64,000 nt of DNA from an uncultured Roseovarius sp. GTDB taxonomy: Bacteria; Pseudomonadota; Alphaproteobacteria; Rhodobacterales; Rhodobacteraceae. Below the pieces are notes generated by a model that was not told where the DNA came from, made no database searches, and saw only the letters and a list, made by a program, of their open reading frames with translations. How positions within the stretch are numbered: position 1 is the first letter of the stretch; every line of letters begins with the position of its first letter. This document shows positions 26,756-36,579 of this stretch, piece by piece. The DNA is taken from contig CANNCP010000012.1 of NCBI GenBank assembly GCA_947503145.1, positions 1 to 64,000 on the forward strand, written 5' to 3'. The position numbers were made by a program, and so were the translations under genes.

Positions 26756-27718
26756 TCAGGCCGCGTATTTCTGCACGGCGCCGGGCTGCTTGCTCCATTC
26801 CGCATACCAATCGCGGAACAGCTTGAGCTGGGCCTCGGCATAGCCACGCTGACTGTCGGTGAGCGCGTCGGCCTCGTTGAAGTGCAGCGTGTACTCTTCG
26901 TAGCCGTTCAGCACCATCATGTGCTTGTAGTAAAGGACCAGATCGGCGTCTTCGTCGAAGGCCGACAGCACGTGTAGTGCGGAATCCAGCTCGGATGCGC
27001 GCTGACGCGCGTCGGCATCACCGGCTGCGGCAGCTTGGCAGAGCGCCACGAGATGCAGGATTTCGCGCGGCAGCACGTTGCCGATGCCGGTGATCGACCC
27101 GGTTGCACCACAGTTGATGAAACCATGGAAAACCGACGTGTCAACGCCGACCATCAGGGTGACGCCGTCATTACCGCTGGTGATGTGCTCGGCCGCGTAG
27201 CTCAGGGCGGGGTTGCCGCCAAACTCTTTGAACCCGACCAGGTTCGGATGCTCGGCGCGCAGGGCAAAGAACAGATCCGCCTTGGTCTCGAACCCGTAAT
27301 GCGGGCTGTTGTAGATCACCGCGGGCAGGTCCGGGGCGGCCGACAGGACCGATTTGAAGTGGTTGCGTTGCGCCGTGGGTGATGGAAGACGCGAAATCAG
27401 ACGCGGGATTACCATCAGGCCGTGGGCGCCGACCTTTTGTGCATGCGCAGCATGTGCGGCGGCCGTGACGGTATTCACCGCGCCGGTGCCGACGACAACC
27501 GGGACCCCGGCCTTGACCAGGCGTTCTACGCCTTCCATCCGCTGTTCATCGGTGATCAACGGCCAATCACCCATCGAGCCGCAATAGACAACGGCGCGCA
27601 TGCCGGTGGCGATCAGCTCTTTTCCCATGCGAACCAGCGCATCGAAATCAGGGCTGCGGTCAGCCTTGCAAGGTGTCATCAGGGCGGGAATGGTGCCGGA
27701 GAAAATGCTTGTGGTCAT
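26756..27718 (-). CDS. DHDPS-family enzyme, probable delta1-pyrroline-4-hydroxy-2-carboxylate deaminase
   Basis: 320 residues, a class I aldolase-like TIM barrel. The Schiff-base Lys164 (VGFKEFGG) and the conserved Tyr136 (VIYNSP) are in place. The N-terminus GTIPALMTPCKADRSPD is typical of the hydroxyproline-specific branch, which releases ammonia from delta1-pyrroline-4-hydroxy-2-carboxylate to give 2-oxoglutarate semialdehyde. ATG at 27718 has GGAG 7-8 bases upstream. It shares a strand and regulation with the GntR gene upstream; a degenerate operator lies in the 27800 region. Confidence 0.88.
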   Translation of the reverse strand: MTTSIFSGTIPALMTPCKADRSPDFDALVRMGKELIATGMRAVVYCGSMGDWPLITDEQRMEGVERLVKAGVPVVVGTGAVNTVTAAAHAAHAQKVGAHGLMVIPRLISRLPSPTAQRNHFKSVLSAAPDLPAVIYNSPHYGFETKADLFFALRAEHPNLVGFKEFGGNPALSYAAEHITSGNDGVTLMVGVDTSVFHGFINCGATGSITGIGNVLPREILHLVALCQAAAAGDADARQRASELDSALHVLSAFDEDADLVLYYKHMMVLNGYEEYTLHFNEADALTDSQRGYAEAQLKLFRDWYAEWSKQPGAVQKYAA

Positions 27719-27801
27719 TACTGGTCTCCTTCGTGACTCAGAATCCTGGGGGCGTTCCACCCGCAGGGCAAAATCAGCCGCCGGTTGGAATCATTGACAT
27801 T

Positions 27802-27814
27802 ATACCGCTTGTAT
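27802..27814. promoter_or_regulatory. Degenerate GntR-type operator before the deaminase gene
   Basis: ATACCGCTTGTAT keeps the right half TTGTAT and four of six left-half bases of the motif at 20621-20633. It lies 84 bp upstream of the deaminase ATG. Confidence 0.5.
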
Positions 27815-27879
27815 ATTTCTTGTCGACATAATTTTTCCGCGCAAGAAATTGCACATACCCGACGCGGTTTCACCGTAGG

Positions 27880-28596
27880 TCAGAGCGCGATATCAATCCG
27901 TCGGTCGTCGGCGATCATGGTGCGGGTCTGGGTCACGATCTGATCCGCGTGGCACCGGGCCAGTGCGTCAGACTTCTCTATGTCGCGGGCCTCGATGGCG
28001 GCGATGATTTCTTCATGCTCGATCACATATTCATACGGCAAGTTATCGTTGAACGACGAATAATAGAGCCGCAGCAGCCGCCGCCCCTCATCCAAAAGCC
28101 GCAGGAACAGGCTCTCGTAATAGGGGTTGCGTCCGGCGGCGGCGATGGCGGCGTGAAATTCGCGGTTGGTGGCGATCATCGCCAGCGCGTCCTGATCGGT
28201 AACCGCCTGCGTAAACTCGGCCTGCCGTGCCCGGATCGTCACCAGATCGGCAGGCTGGTGGTTTTGCGCGGCCAGCCGGGAGGTCACGCGGTACATCAGC
28301 GTGATTGCATCAAAGAACGCGTGCAGATTCAGCAGGTCGATATTTGTGACTACGGTCGACCGGTTCGGCAGCGTTGTGACCAGGCCCTCACCTGCCAGCC
28401 GGACCAGCGCCTCGCGGATGGGGGTGCGCGACATCTCCAGCCGCTGCGCCAGCTGGACTTCGTCGATCGCGCTACCCGGCTCAAGCGTCAGGTTCAGGAT
28501 CTCGTCACGCAGCACGTTATAAACAAACTGGACACCTGAGCCGCGCTTGCGCTCCGTGCCCTTTTCGGTTCCCTTGGCGGAAGGATGGATGGTCAT
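27880..28596 (-). CDS. GntR-family (FadR/FCD) regulator of the hydroxyproline genes
   Basis: 238 residues: an N-terminal winged helix-turn-helix (about 20-80; LAQRLEMSRTPIREALVRLAGEGLV) and an all-helical C-terminal FCD ligand domain with metal-binding residues (TNREFHAAIAAAG, EHEEIIAAIEARD, CHADQI). ATG at 28596 follows CAGGAG; upstream sequence in frame is not conserved-looking. It is next to the deaminase gene and near four similar palindromes, so it is the natural candidate regulator, with hydroxyproline or a pathway intermediate as ligand. Whether it activates or represses cannot be read from the sequence. Confidence 0.88.
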   Translation of the reverse strand: MTIHPSAKGTEKGTERKRGSGVQFVYNVLRDEILNLTLEPGSAIDEVQLAQRLEMSRTPIREALVRLAGEGLVTTLPNRSTVVTNIDLLNLHAFFDAITLMYRVTSRLAAQNHQPADLVTIRARQAEFTQAVTDQDALAMIATNREFHAAIAAAGRNPYYESLFLRLLDEGRRLLRLYYSSFNDNLPYEYVIEHEEIIAAIEARDIEKSDALARCHADQIVTQTRTMIADDRRIDIAL

Positions 28597-28606
28597 GACT
28601 ACTCCT

Positions 28607-28628
28607 GTTGTCGACAACCAAAATACAA
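28607..28628. promoter_or_regulatory. Palindrome and half-site in the GntR promoter
   Basis: GTTGTCGACAAC (28607-28618) is a perfect 12-bp palindrome only 10 bases before the regulator ATG, followed by ATACAA (28623-28628), a half-site of the presumed operator. Either could serve autoregulation. Confidence 0.45.
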
Positions 28629-28818
28629 CCTCGCCCGGCACAATCAACCTGCAAGCTGGCCGAAACGCAAATTTTCAGCGTAAACACCGTTACCCGGATC
28701 CCGATTGTACGAAAGGACCTGCACTGACCGCCCTGCCCCACCCGGTCACTCGACGCAGAGTCCTGAAATCCACGGGACCGTCACATGGCGCGACCTCAAG
28801 CCACGTCAGATTGCAGGC

Positions 28819-31800
28819 TCAGTTCTTTGCATTTTTGCCCAGCCGCGCAATGACGGTAAAGAACAGCGGTACGAACAGCACGCCCAGCACCGTCGCGGCG
28901 ATGGTGCCCGACAGTACGCCTGCGCCGATCGCCGTGCGCCCGCCCGACCCGGCCCCGGTGCTCAGCACCAGCGGCAGAACGCCCAACGAGAACGCCATCG
29001 AGGTCATGATGATCGGGCGGAATCGTTGACGTGCGGCATCGACGGCGGCATCGAATATGCTGTCACCTGCCTCGCGCCTGTCGCGGGCAAACTCGACGAT
29101 CAGGATCGCGTTCTTGCCGGTGAGGCCGATCACCGTCAGCAGCCCGACCTGAAAGAAGACGCCGTTCTCGAACCCGCCCAGAAACGCGCCACAGAGCGCA
29201 CCCAGAACACCGATGGGCATCGCCAGCATCACCGCAAAGGGGATCGACCACGATTCGTAGAGCGCCGCCAGCGACAGGAAGATCGCGGCCAGCGACAGCG
29301 CGTAGAGCAGCGGCGCCTGATTGCCCGATTCCTCCTCCTCCAGCGACAGGCCGGTCAGCGATATCTGGAATCCGGGCGGCAGCTGTTCGGCCAGCCTGTG
29401 CAGCTCTGCCACCGCTTCACCGGTCGAGACACCGGGCGCGGGAGTGCCCTGAATCTGCATCGAGGGGACGCCATTGTACCGGTTTACCCCCTGCGGGCCG
29501 TAGGTCCAGTTTGCGTCGGCAAAGTTGGAGAATGGTACGAGCCCGCCGCTTTCGTTGCGCACGCGCCACTTCTCGATGTCCGACGGCACGCTGCGCGCCG
29601 ACGACTCGCCCTGCACATAGACGCGTTTGATCCGGCCTTCGTCCACGAAATCGTTGACGTAGGTCCCCGCCCATGCGGTGTTGAGCAGGCTGCCCACATC
29701 GGTGGCACTGACCCCCATCGCCCCCGCGCGTCGCCAGTCGATATCAAGATTGAACTGCGCCGCATCCTCCAGCCCGTTGGGCCGCGCGGATTCGATCAAC
29801 GGGCTTTGCGCTGCCAAGCCGAGTATCTGGTTGCGCGCCGCCAGCAGCTGTTCATGGTTTTGCCCGCCGCGCGCCTGAATGTAGAAATCAAAGCCCGATA
29901 CGTTGCCCAGCTCGATCACCGAGGGCGGCACGATGGGAAACACCATCGCGCCCTTGATCTGGCTTAACGCGCCAAATGCGCGGCCTGCCAGTGCCTGCAC
30001 ACTCTGCTCGGGTTCAGTGCGTTTGGACCAGTCCTTGAGCCGCACAAAGGCGAGACCCATGTTCTGCCCCTGCCCGCCAAAGCTGAAGCCGACGATGCCG
30101 AACACGGATTCGACCACGTCGGTTTCCTGCGTCAGGAAATAGTCCTCGACCTGCTCGACCACCTTGAGTGTTTGCTCGGCCGATGTGCCCGTGGGCCCCT
30201 GGATCAGGGTGAATAGGATGCCTTGATCCTCGTCGGGCAAAAACCCTTGTGGCGTGCGCATGAACAACCCGACCATGAGCCCGACGATCACCAGATAGAT
30301 CAACCCCACCCGAACGGGCCGCCGCACCATCCAGCTGACGCTGCCCGCGTAACCGCCCAGCAGGCTGTCGAACCCTCGGTTGAACAGGCCGAACGGCCCC
30401 CGCTTGGTGCCGTGCTGCTTGGCCTTGAGCATTGAAGCACATAGTGCGGGCGTCAGCGTCAGTGCAACCACGACCGATAGCACCATCGCCGAGATAATGG
30501 TGATCGCGAACTGCTTGTAGATGACGCCGGTGGAGCCGGGAAAGAACGCCATCGGCACGAAAACGGCCGACAACACCACCGCGATGCCAATTAGCGCGCC
30601 GGTGATCTGGCCCATCGATTTGTACGTCGCCTCGCGCGGGCCCAATCCCTCCTGCTCCATGATCCGCTCGACGTTCTCGACCACCACGATGGCGTCATCC
30701 ACCAGCAGGCCAATCGCCAGCACCATCGCCAGCATCGTCAGCGTGTTGATCGAGAACCCGAACAGCGCCAGAACCCCGAACGTGCCCATGAGAACGACCG
30801 GCACCGCCAGCGTCGGGATCAGCGTCGCGCGCAGGTTCTGCAAGAAGAGGAGCATCACCAGAAACACCAACACGATGGCCTCGATCAGCGTCTTGACCAC
30901 CTCTTCGATTGATATCTTGACGAAGGGCGCGGTATTGAAGGGGATCACATATTCGACCCCCTCGGGGAAAAACTGTGATAATTCCTCGACCCGGCTTTCG
31001 ACCGCCTGCGCAGTATCAAGCGCATTCGCACCCGGTGCCAGGCTGATCGCCATGCCCGATGAGGGGCGCCGGTCGAAGCGCGAGATCGTGGCATAGTTTT
31101 CTGCCCCGACCTCGACCCGCGCGACGTCGTTGACCAGGACCAGCCCGCCGTCAGTCTCGGCCCGCAGCACGATCTGGCGGAAATCTTCGGGCGTGGTCAG
31201 CAGTGATTGCGCGGTAATTGTCGCGTTCAGGACCTGCCCGTCGAGCGTGGGTCGAGAGCCGAATTGTCCGGCTGAAATCTGCGCGTTTTGTGTGCGTACC
31301 GCAGCCACCACGTCCTGCGGCGTCAGCCCGAACGCGGCCAGCTTGGTCGGGTCGAGCCAGATGCGCATCGCGTATTGCGCGCCAAAGACCCGTACGCTGC
31401 CGACGCCGGCCACGCGGCTCAATTCATTCACCATGTTGGTGTTCAGATAGTCGCCCAGGTCGGTCGCATCGTAATCGCCGTTCTGCGCAATGAGCCCGAC
31501 CACCATGAGAAAGCCGACTGATGATTTGCGCACCGTGACCCCTTGTCGCTGCACCGGTTCAGGCAGCAATGCGGTGGCTTGGGCCAGCTTGTTCTGGACC
31601 TGCACCTGCGCGATGTCGGGGTCTGTGCCGGTCTCGAATGTCAGCGTGATGCTGGTGCCGCCCGCCGATGTCGAACTGGACGAGATATAGCGCAACCCGT
31701 CGAGACCGGTCATCTGCTGTTCGATCACCTGTGTGACCGTGTTGGCCACCGTTTCCGCCGACGCACCGGGATATGCAGCGCTGACCACCACGGTCGGCGG

Positions 31801-31917
31801 CGCGATCTGCGGATATTGCGCGACCGGCAGCGTGACGATGGACAGCATCCCGATCCCCATGATGAAGATCGAGATGACCCAGGCAAAGATCGGGCGGTCG
31901 ATAAAAAAACGGGCCAT
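28819..31917 (-). CDS. RND multidrug efflux permease (HAE1/AcrB family)
   Basis: 1032 residues, normal length. It starts MARFFIDRPIFAWVISIFIM as in AcrB and MexB. The membrane domain has the proton-relay helix with paired aspartates (AIGLLVDDAIVVVENVERIM), and the porter domains carry typical GFDFYIQ and YVNDFVDEGRIKRVYVQ segments. The C-terminal half repeats the topology (GLTGKNAILIVEFA). It pumps drugs, solvents or signal molecules from the periplasm with the fusion protein encoded upstream. No outer-membrane channel or local repressor gene accompanies it. Confidence 0.93.
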   Translation of the reverse strand: MARFFIDRPIFAWVISIFIMGIGMLSIVTLPVAQYPQIAPPTVVVSAAYPGASAETVANTVTQVIEQQMTGLDGLRYISSSSTSAGGTSITLTFETGTDPDIAQVQVQNKLAQATALLPEPVQRQGVTVRKSSVGFLMVVGLIAQNGDYDATDLGDYLNTNMVNELSRVAGVGSVRVFGAQYAMRIWLDPTKLAAFGLTPQDVVAAVRTQNAQISAGQFGSRPTLDGQVLNATITAQSLLTTPEDFRQIVLRAETDGGLVLVNDVARVEVGAENYATISRFDRRPSSGMAISLAPGANALDTAQAVESRVEELSQFFPEGVEYVIPFNTAPFVKISIEEVVKTLIEAIVLVFLVMLLFLQNLRATLIPTLAVPVVLMGTFGVLALFGFSINTLTMLAMVLAIGLLVDDAIVVVENVERIMEQEGLGPREATYKSMGQITGALIGIAVVLSAVFVPMAFFPGSTGVIYKQFAITIISAMVLSVVVALTLTPALCASMLKAKQHGTKRGPFGLFNRGFDSLLGGYAGSVSWMVRRPVRVGLIYLVIVGLMVGLFMRTPQGFLPDEDQGILFTLIQGPTGTSAEQTLKVVEQVEDYFLTQETDVVESVFGIVGFSFGGQGQNMGLAFVRLKDWSKRTEPEQSVQALAGRAFGALSQIKGAMVFPIVPPSVIELGNVSGFDFYIQARGGQNHEQLLAARNQILGLAAQSPLIESARPNGLEDAAQFNLDIDWRRAGAMGVSATDVGSLLNTAWAGTYVNDFVDEGRIKRVYVQGESSARSVPSDIEKWRVRNESGGLVPFSNFADANWTYGPQGVNRYNGVPSMQIQGTPAPGVSTGEAVAELHRLAEQLPPGFQISLTGLSLEEEESGNQAPLLYALSLAAIFLSLAALYESWSIPFAVMLAMPIGVLGALCGAFLGGFENGVFFQVGLLTVIGLTGKNAILIVEFARDRREAGDSIFDAAVDAARQRFRPIIMTSMAFSLGVLPLVLSTGAGSGGRTAIGAGVLSGTIAATVLGVLFVPLFFTVIARLGKNAKN

Positions 31918-31992
31918 GCTTGGGCGCTCCGGTCAGAATTGGGTCAGGCGGTAAGTGATGTCGGATATGGCTTTGGCAAAATAGAGTCGTGT

Positions 31993-33198
31993 CTATTCAA
32001 CCGGTTTCTCCTCCGCGCCAGCGGGGGCGGCGTCAGCTGCGGATTGTTCGTCGCCCTGCTCCTCCGCTGCCGCTTCGCGTTCCTGCGGTGTCACAGTGGT
32101 GCCCGGCGCCGCACTCTGCAGTCCCACGACCACGACCCGGTCGCCATCCTCCAGACCGTCGCTGACGACCCAGAATTGCCCCTGATCCTGCAACACTGTC
32201 AGTACCCGCTGCTCAACAACACCGTCCGGTTTGACCACAAGCGCGGTCGGCTGGCCGCGCCGGTTGCGGCTGACCCCCTCTTGCGGCACCAGAAAGGCGT
32301 CCTTGGCGATGCCGGTGGGCATTTCGACCTGCACATACATCCCCGGCAGAAGCAGCTTGTCGGGATTGGCGAACTCCATCCGAAGGACGACGACGCCGGT
32401 CAACGGATCAACTACCGGCTCGGCTGCCGTCAGTTTGCCGGTCTGGTCAAAGCCGCTGCCATCGGCGAGCGTCAGGCTGACTTCGCGCGGGCCATCCGCA
32501 TCGATCTGCGTCGCCATATGTCCGCGTCGCCAATCCAGCAGTTCGGCCGCCGATTGCGTCACGTCCACATAGATCGGGTCGATATTGCGGATCACCGCGA
32601 GGGGCTGTTGCTGGCTGGCCGTGACCAGCGCGCCGGGGCTGATCATCGACCGGCCGATTTCCCCCGAGAGCCGGGCGTGAATCTCGGTCCGGTCCTGTTC
32701 GATCTGCGCCGATTGCAATTGCGCCTGCGCGGCCTGAAGCGCGGCCGCTGCACTGTCACGTGCTGCGATGGCCGAATCCAGCGCCTGTTCGCTGACGATA
32801 TTACGGCTTGAAAGGGTTTTCAGCCGTTCCGCCTCGCGTCCGGTTGCCCTGACCTGCGCCTCGGCCTGGGTAACGGCGGCCTCGGCCTGGGCGACGGCGG
32901 CGTCATAGGTCGCCGGGTCGATCCGGTAGAGCACATCGCCCGCCTTGACCTGACCACCCTCGTCGAACACCCGTTCGGTGATGATGCCCGCGACCTGCGG
33001 GCGCACCTCGGCCTCGGATGACGCAACAACGCGGCCCGGCAAGGTGGTGGTCAGGCCAACATCCTGCGCTTGGATCGTCACCACGACAACGGCGGGCGGC
33101 GGCCGGTCGGCCTGTTGCTGGGCCAGCGCAGGCGCGGCGCAGACAGCCAGCAACGACAAGAGCATGAAGCGGCACGATAGGCTCGGAAAATGCGGCAT
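31993..33198 (-). CDS. RND efflux periplasmic adaptor (AcrA family)
   Basis: 401 residues. A signal peptide ends at PALA (about residue 26) without the lipobox seen in AcrA. Then come the beta-barrel/lipoyl parts (GRVVASSEAEVRPQVAGIITERVFDEGGQVKAGDVLYRID), a coiled-coil hairpin (about 85-160) and an acidic Ala/Glu-rich tail. It links the permease encoded 75 bp downstream to an outer-membrane channel. An internal ATG (residue 12) is an alternative start. Confidence 0.9.
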   Translation of the reverse strand: MPHFPSLSCRFMLLSLLAVCAAPALAQQQADRPPPAVVVVTIQAQDVGLTTTLPGRVVASSEAEVRPQVAGIITERVFDEGGQVKAGDVLYRIDPATYDAAVAQAEAAVTQAEAQVRATGREAERLKTLSSRNIVSEQALDSAIAARDSAAAALQAAQAQLQSAQIEQDRTEIHARLSGEIGRSMISPGALVTASQQQPLAVIRNIDPIYVDVTQSAAELLDWRRGHMATQIDADGPREVSLTLADGSGFDQTGKLTAAEPVVDPLTGVVVLRMEFANPDKLLLPGMYVQVEMPTGIAKDAFLVPQEGVSRNRRGQPTALVVKPDGVVEQRVLTVLQDQGQFWVVSDGLEDGDRVVVVGLQSAAPGTTVTPQEREAAAEEQGDEQSAADAAPAGAEEKPVE

Positions 33199-33621
33199 TT
33201 TGTGAAAGTCCGTTCAATGCATGTGGTTTTCGGGCATGCGGTCAATTTTGAGGAGGTTAACGCTTTGGGGAGGCATGGTAAACGATGTCTTTGCATCAGC
33301 CCCCTGGCTGCTCCTGCTCAGGCGCCTGCAATATCCAATACCAGCGTCGGGGCCAACCCGTCCGGGTAGCGATCTGCGGCGGATTACATGTGCAGATTCG
33401 CACAGGCAATCCAGGTAAATACTCAAGTAATTGGTTTTGTTTAGAATCTTTGCCCCCTAGAAGCCCGGTTTTCGCAACAGGTCAGTGCAATATATAAGCC
33501 CGTTTATGGACCCAGAGACGCCTGTTTGCAGGATAATTGGCCCCGATTCGCGGAAGGGTCGGCACCAGGTTGCAATCAGACATTGCTTTGGCATGGATGC
33601 AAGGACGGGCAGAGAGGATGG
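33199..33621. other. Intergenic region between efflux adaptor and MFS genes
   Basis: 423 bases with no recognisable gene or strong hairpin. It should contain the promoter for the minus-strand efflux operon; no clear operator palindrome was seen. Confidence 0.5.
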
Positions 33622-35253
33622 CTACGCCTCATCGCTGCGTTCGGGGATCACCGCCAGATTGTCGCGCAGCGGTACGGTCTGGTGTTCGATCATCCGGTGC
33701 ACGGTGGGGCCGCCGGGGCCGCGATGCAGTTCGCGCAGCAGATCCGACAGCTCTGCGTCCGACTGGGTCCTGCGTTGGTTGTGGCGCACGTATTCGCCCC
33801 ATGTCGGCACATGATAGCTCTCGCTCCATTGCTCGGGGTGTTGCAGATCCCGCAGGAGCGACCATTGCTGTGCGCCGTCACGGATACGGACTCGGCGGCG
33901 CTGACTCATCGCGGCAAGGAAAGCGGGCACGTCGTTCTGGTCGATCTCGTAATCCACCATGACCACGACCGGCCCGCTGCGGTAGGTCAGATCGAACCGC
34001 AGCGTCGGCTCCTTGAACCGATTGAGCGGATCGAGGTTCAGCCCGTGAAACTCGGGCAGGGGCAGGCGCAGCCCGATGAGCGCGCCGATCACCAAAAGGC
34101 CAGACACCAGCAGTAACGTCATCGAAGAGCCGGTTTTCTCTGCCAGTGCCCCCCAGGCCCAGCTTCCTGCCGCCATGCCACCGAAAACCGCCGTTTGATA
34201 CAGTGCAAGCGCGCGGCCAACGACCCAGCGAGGGGTCGACAGCTGCACGGTGACGTTGAACATCGACAGTGCCAGCACCCAGCAGGCGCCGGCCAGGCCG
34301 ATGGCCGCACCGCTCACCACCGGGTTGCCACTAAGCGCCAGCCCGAAACAGCCCAGGGCAAAGCCGAGGAACGCGCCGCGCACGATGATCTCGTTGCGGA
34401 ACTTCTCGCGCAGGCGGGCATTGGCCAGCGCGCCACCGACCGCGCCCATGCCGAAGCAGCCCAGCAGAACGCCATAGACAAAGGCAGTGCCCTGCAGCAC
34501 CTCGCGCACCACCACAGGCAAGAGTGCCAACAGAACGACACCAGTGAGGCCGAACCATAATCCGCGCAGAATGACATGGATGATCTTTGGCGACATCGAG
34601 ACATACCGCAGACCCGCCGAGAACGCGCTGCCGAACGGCTCGCGGGGCAGACTCATGTCGCGCATCGGTGCCTGCCACCGCAGCAGGGCAAGGATGATCG
34701 CGATGTAGCTCAGCGCGTTGACCGCGAACGCTGTTGCTGCCCCCGCAATAGCGACGATGGCACCGCCCGCTGCCGGCCCGACGCTGCGCATCAGGTTGAA
34801 CCCCATGCTGTTGAGCGACACCGCCGTCGGCAATTCCTGCCGGGTGACGATATCGCCCATCGTGGCCTGCCATGACGGGTTGTGCAGGGCCGTGCCGCAC
34901 CCGATCAGAAAGGTAAAGCCAAGCAGGAGCCAGGGCGTCAGCAACCCCTTGAACGCCATGATGGTCAGACCGACGGACACCACGAACATGAACGCCTGGG
35001 CAATCAGCATGACGCGGCGGCGGTCGAAATTATCGGCGAACACCCCGGCGAGCAGCGAGAATATCATGATCGGCAGCGCGACGGAGCCCTGCACCAGCGC
35101 CACCATGCTCTGGGAATCGGTAAGTGTGGTCATCATCCACGCCGCGCCGACCGCCTGCACCAGGCCGCCGAAATTCGACGCCAGCGACGATATCCAGAGC
35201 GAACGAAACGTCTGGTTGCGAAAGAGCATCAACGGGGCGGGGCGATCTGGCAC
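33622..35253 (-). CDS. MFS exporter with C-terminal ABM-like domain (MFS_3 family)
   Basis: 543 residues. The first about 410 are a 12-helix major-facilitator transporter of the EntS-like group (FRSLWISSLASNFGGLVQAVGAAWMMTTL; GVFADNFDRRRVML loop motif). The last about 120 form a soluble domain (YRSGPVVVMVDYEIDQNDVPAFLAAMSQRRRVRIRDGAQQW) that resembles the antibiotic-biosynthesis-monooxygenase fold. GTG at 35253 is supported by GGAG eight bases upstream. Members are annotated as siderophore or drug exporters. The role of the soluble domain is unknown. Confidence 0.87.
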   Translation of the reverse strand: MPDRPAPLMLFRNQTFRSLWISSLASNFGGLVQAVGAAWMMTTLTDSQSMVALVQGSVALPIMIFSLLAGVFADNFDRRRVMLIAQAFMFVVSVGLTIMAFKGLLTPWLLLGFTFLIGCGTALHNPSWQATMGDIVTRQELPTAVSLNSMGFNLMRSVGPAAGGAIVAIAGAATAFAVNALSYIAIILALLRWQAPMRDMSLPREPFGSAFSAGLRYVSMSPKIIHVILRGLWFGLTGVVLLALLPVVVREVLQGTAFVYGVLLGCFGMGAVGGALANARLREKFRNEIIVRGAFLGFALGCFGLALSGNPVVSGAAIGLAGACWVLALSMFNVTVQLSTPRWVVGRALALYQTAVFGGMAAGSWAWGALAEKTGSSMTLLLVSGLLVIGALIGLRLPLPEFHGLNLDPLNRFKEPTLRFDLTYRSGPVVVMVDYEIDQNDVPAFLAAMSQRRRVRIRDGAQQWSLLRDLQHPEQWSESYHVPTWGEYVRHNQRRTQSDAELSDLLRELHRGPGGPTVHRMIEHQTVPLRDNLAVIPERSDEA

Positions 35254-35448
35254 GAGAGCACTCCGGGTGTGGCGGGCGGCGCGGCTGCCCGAAAGGGTTC
35301 TGCTGGGTTAGTTATGAATGGCTGTGAAGTTGTGATGCAACCGGTAATTGAGGCCGGGCAAGATGCGCGGGGCGCCTTTCAGGCATCAGCAGCCGTCCTG
35401 AAAGATGCCCGCGCACAACCTGCCGACTGAGTGGGGTGTCAAAACGCT

Positions 35449-36447
35449 TCAAGCGGCGGCGGTCTCTTTCATGTCGGCCAGAACGCGTGCGGCAATGCCG
35501 AATGATTTCACCCGCGCCGCATGGTCGTGGATCTGGCCCGTCAGGATCATCTCATCGGGCTTGTATCTGTCCCGGAGCGCGGTGAGCTGCGTGCGCACCG
35601 ACGCCTCGGAACCAACCGCCGAAACCCGCAGTGCCTGATTGACCGCACGGGTCATGTCGGGACCGATGGCGGCCTCGATATCGTCTACCGGCGTGGGCAG
35701 CTTGCTGGGTTTTCCCGTGCGTAGCCGTGCAAAGGCCTGCTGCATTGACGTGCTCAGATACGCGCCTTCGGCATCAGTGTCGGCGGCGAACACGTTTGCG
35801 GCCAGCATGAAATGCGGGCGGTCAAGGCTCTCCGACGGTTCAAACCGGGCGCGGTAGAGCTCCAACGCCTGTTCCAGCGCGTCGGGCGCGAAATGCGAGG
35901 CAAACGCATAGGGCAGCCCCAGATGCGCCGCCAGTTGCGCGCCATAAAGGCTGGAGCCGAGGATCCAGACCGGCACATGCGTACCCTCACCGGGATGGGC
36001 GCGGACCGGCGCACCGGGACGGGCATCGCCGAGATAGCCGATCAGTTCGATCACATCTTCGGGAAAGCGGTCGGCCTCAAGCCCCCGGCGCAGGGCGCGG
36101 GCGACGGCCATGTCGCCGCCGGGCGCGCGACCCAGCCCCAGATCTATGCGACCGGGATGGATCGTGGCGAGCGTGCCGAACTGTTCGGCGATGGCCAGCG
36201 GCGCGTGATTGGGCAGCATGACCCCACCCGCGCCGATCCGCATGGTCTGCGTGGCGTCCGCGATATGCCCGATCAGGACCGACGTGGCGGCACTGGCAAT
36301 GCCGGGCATGTTGTGATGCTCGGCCAGCCAAAAACGATGATATCCCATCTCTTCGGTGGCGATGGCCAGCCGCCTGCTGTTGGCAATGGCGGTTGCGGTA
36401 TCGCTGCCTTCCGGAACAGGCGCGAGATCAAGAACGGAATAGAGCAT
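35449..36447 (-). CDS. LLM-class flavin-dependent oxidoreductase (luciferase-like)
   Basis: About 332 residues, an F420/FMN TIM-barrel of the bacterial luciferase family. Typical segments are [80 protein letters not shown] and [15 protein letters not shown]. It belongs to the MsnO8/alkanal-monooxygenase-like group, which probably uses reduced FMN; the substrate is unknown. Two ATGs are plausible: 36447 (AAAGG upstream) and 36462 (GGGAG upstream). It follows no obvious partner gene. Confidence 0.85.
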   Translation of the reverse strand: MLYSVLDLAPVPEGSDTATAIANSRRLAIATEEMGYHRFWLAEHHNMPGIASAATSVLIGHIADATQTMRIGAGGVMLPNHAPLAIAEQFGTLATIHPGRIDLGLGRAPGGDMAVARALRRGLEADRFPEDVIELIGYLGDARPGAPVRAHPGEGTHVPVWILGSSLYGAQLAAHLGLPYAFASHFAPDALEQALELYRARFEPSESLDRPHFMLAANVFAADTDAEGAYLSTSMQQAFARLRTGKPSKLPTPVDDIEAAIGPDMTRAVNQALRVSAVGSEASVRTQLTALRDRYKPDEMILTGQIHDHAARVKSFGIAARVLADMKETAAA

Positions 36448-36579
36448 GGCCAGACCTTTCATCTATGCACTCCCGCATCTGGGCATCGCGAGGCTAAAGA
36501 GCAACCACTGATCCCGCTGCCATGCCGATCTTTCGGCACCTGCATCTGCCTGGGTTGAGCGCGTCACGCGTGGCTGTGC

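Noticed and set aside
28705..29967. 420-codon open frame on the plus strand inside the RND permease gene
   Set aside because: It is antisense to a clear AcrB-type gene; the translation is rich in Arg, Gln and His without domain character, as expected for a GC-rich shadow frame.
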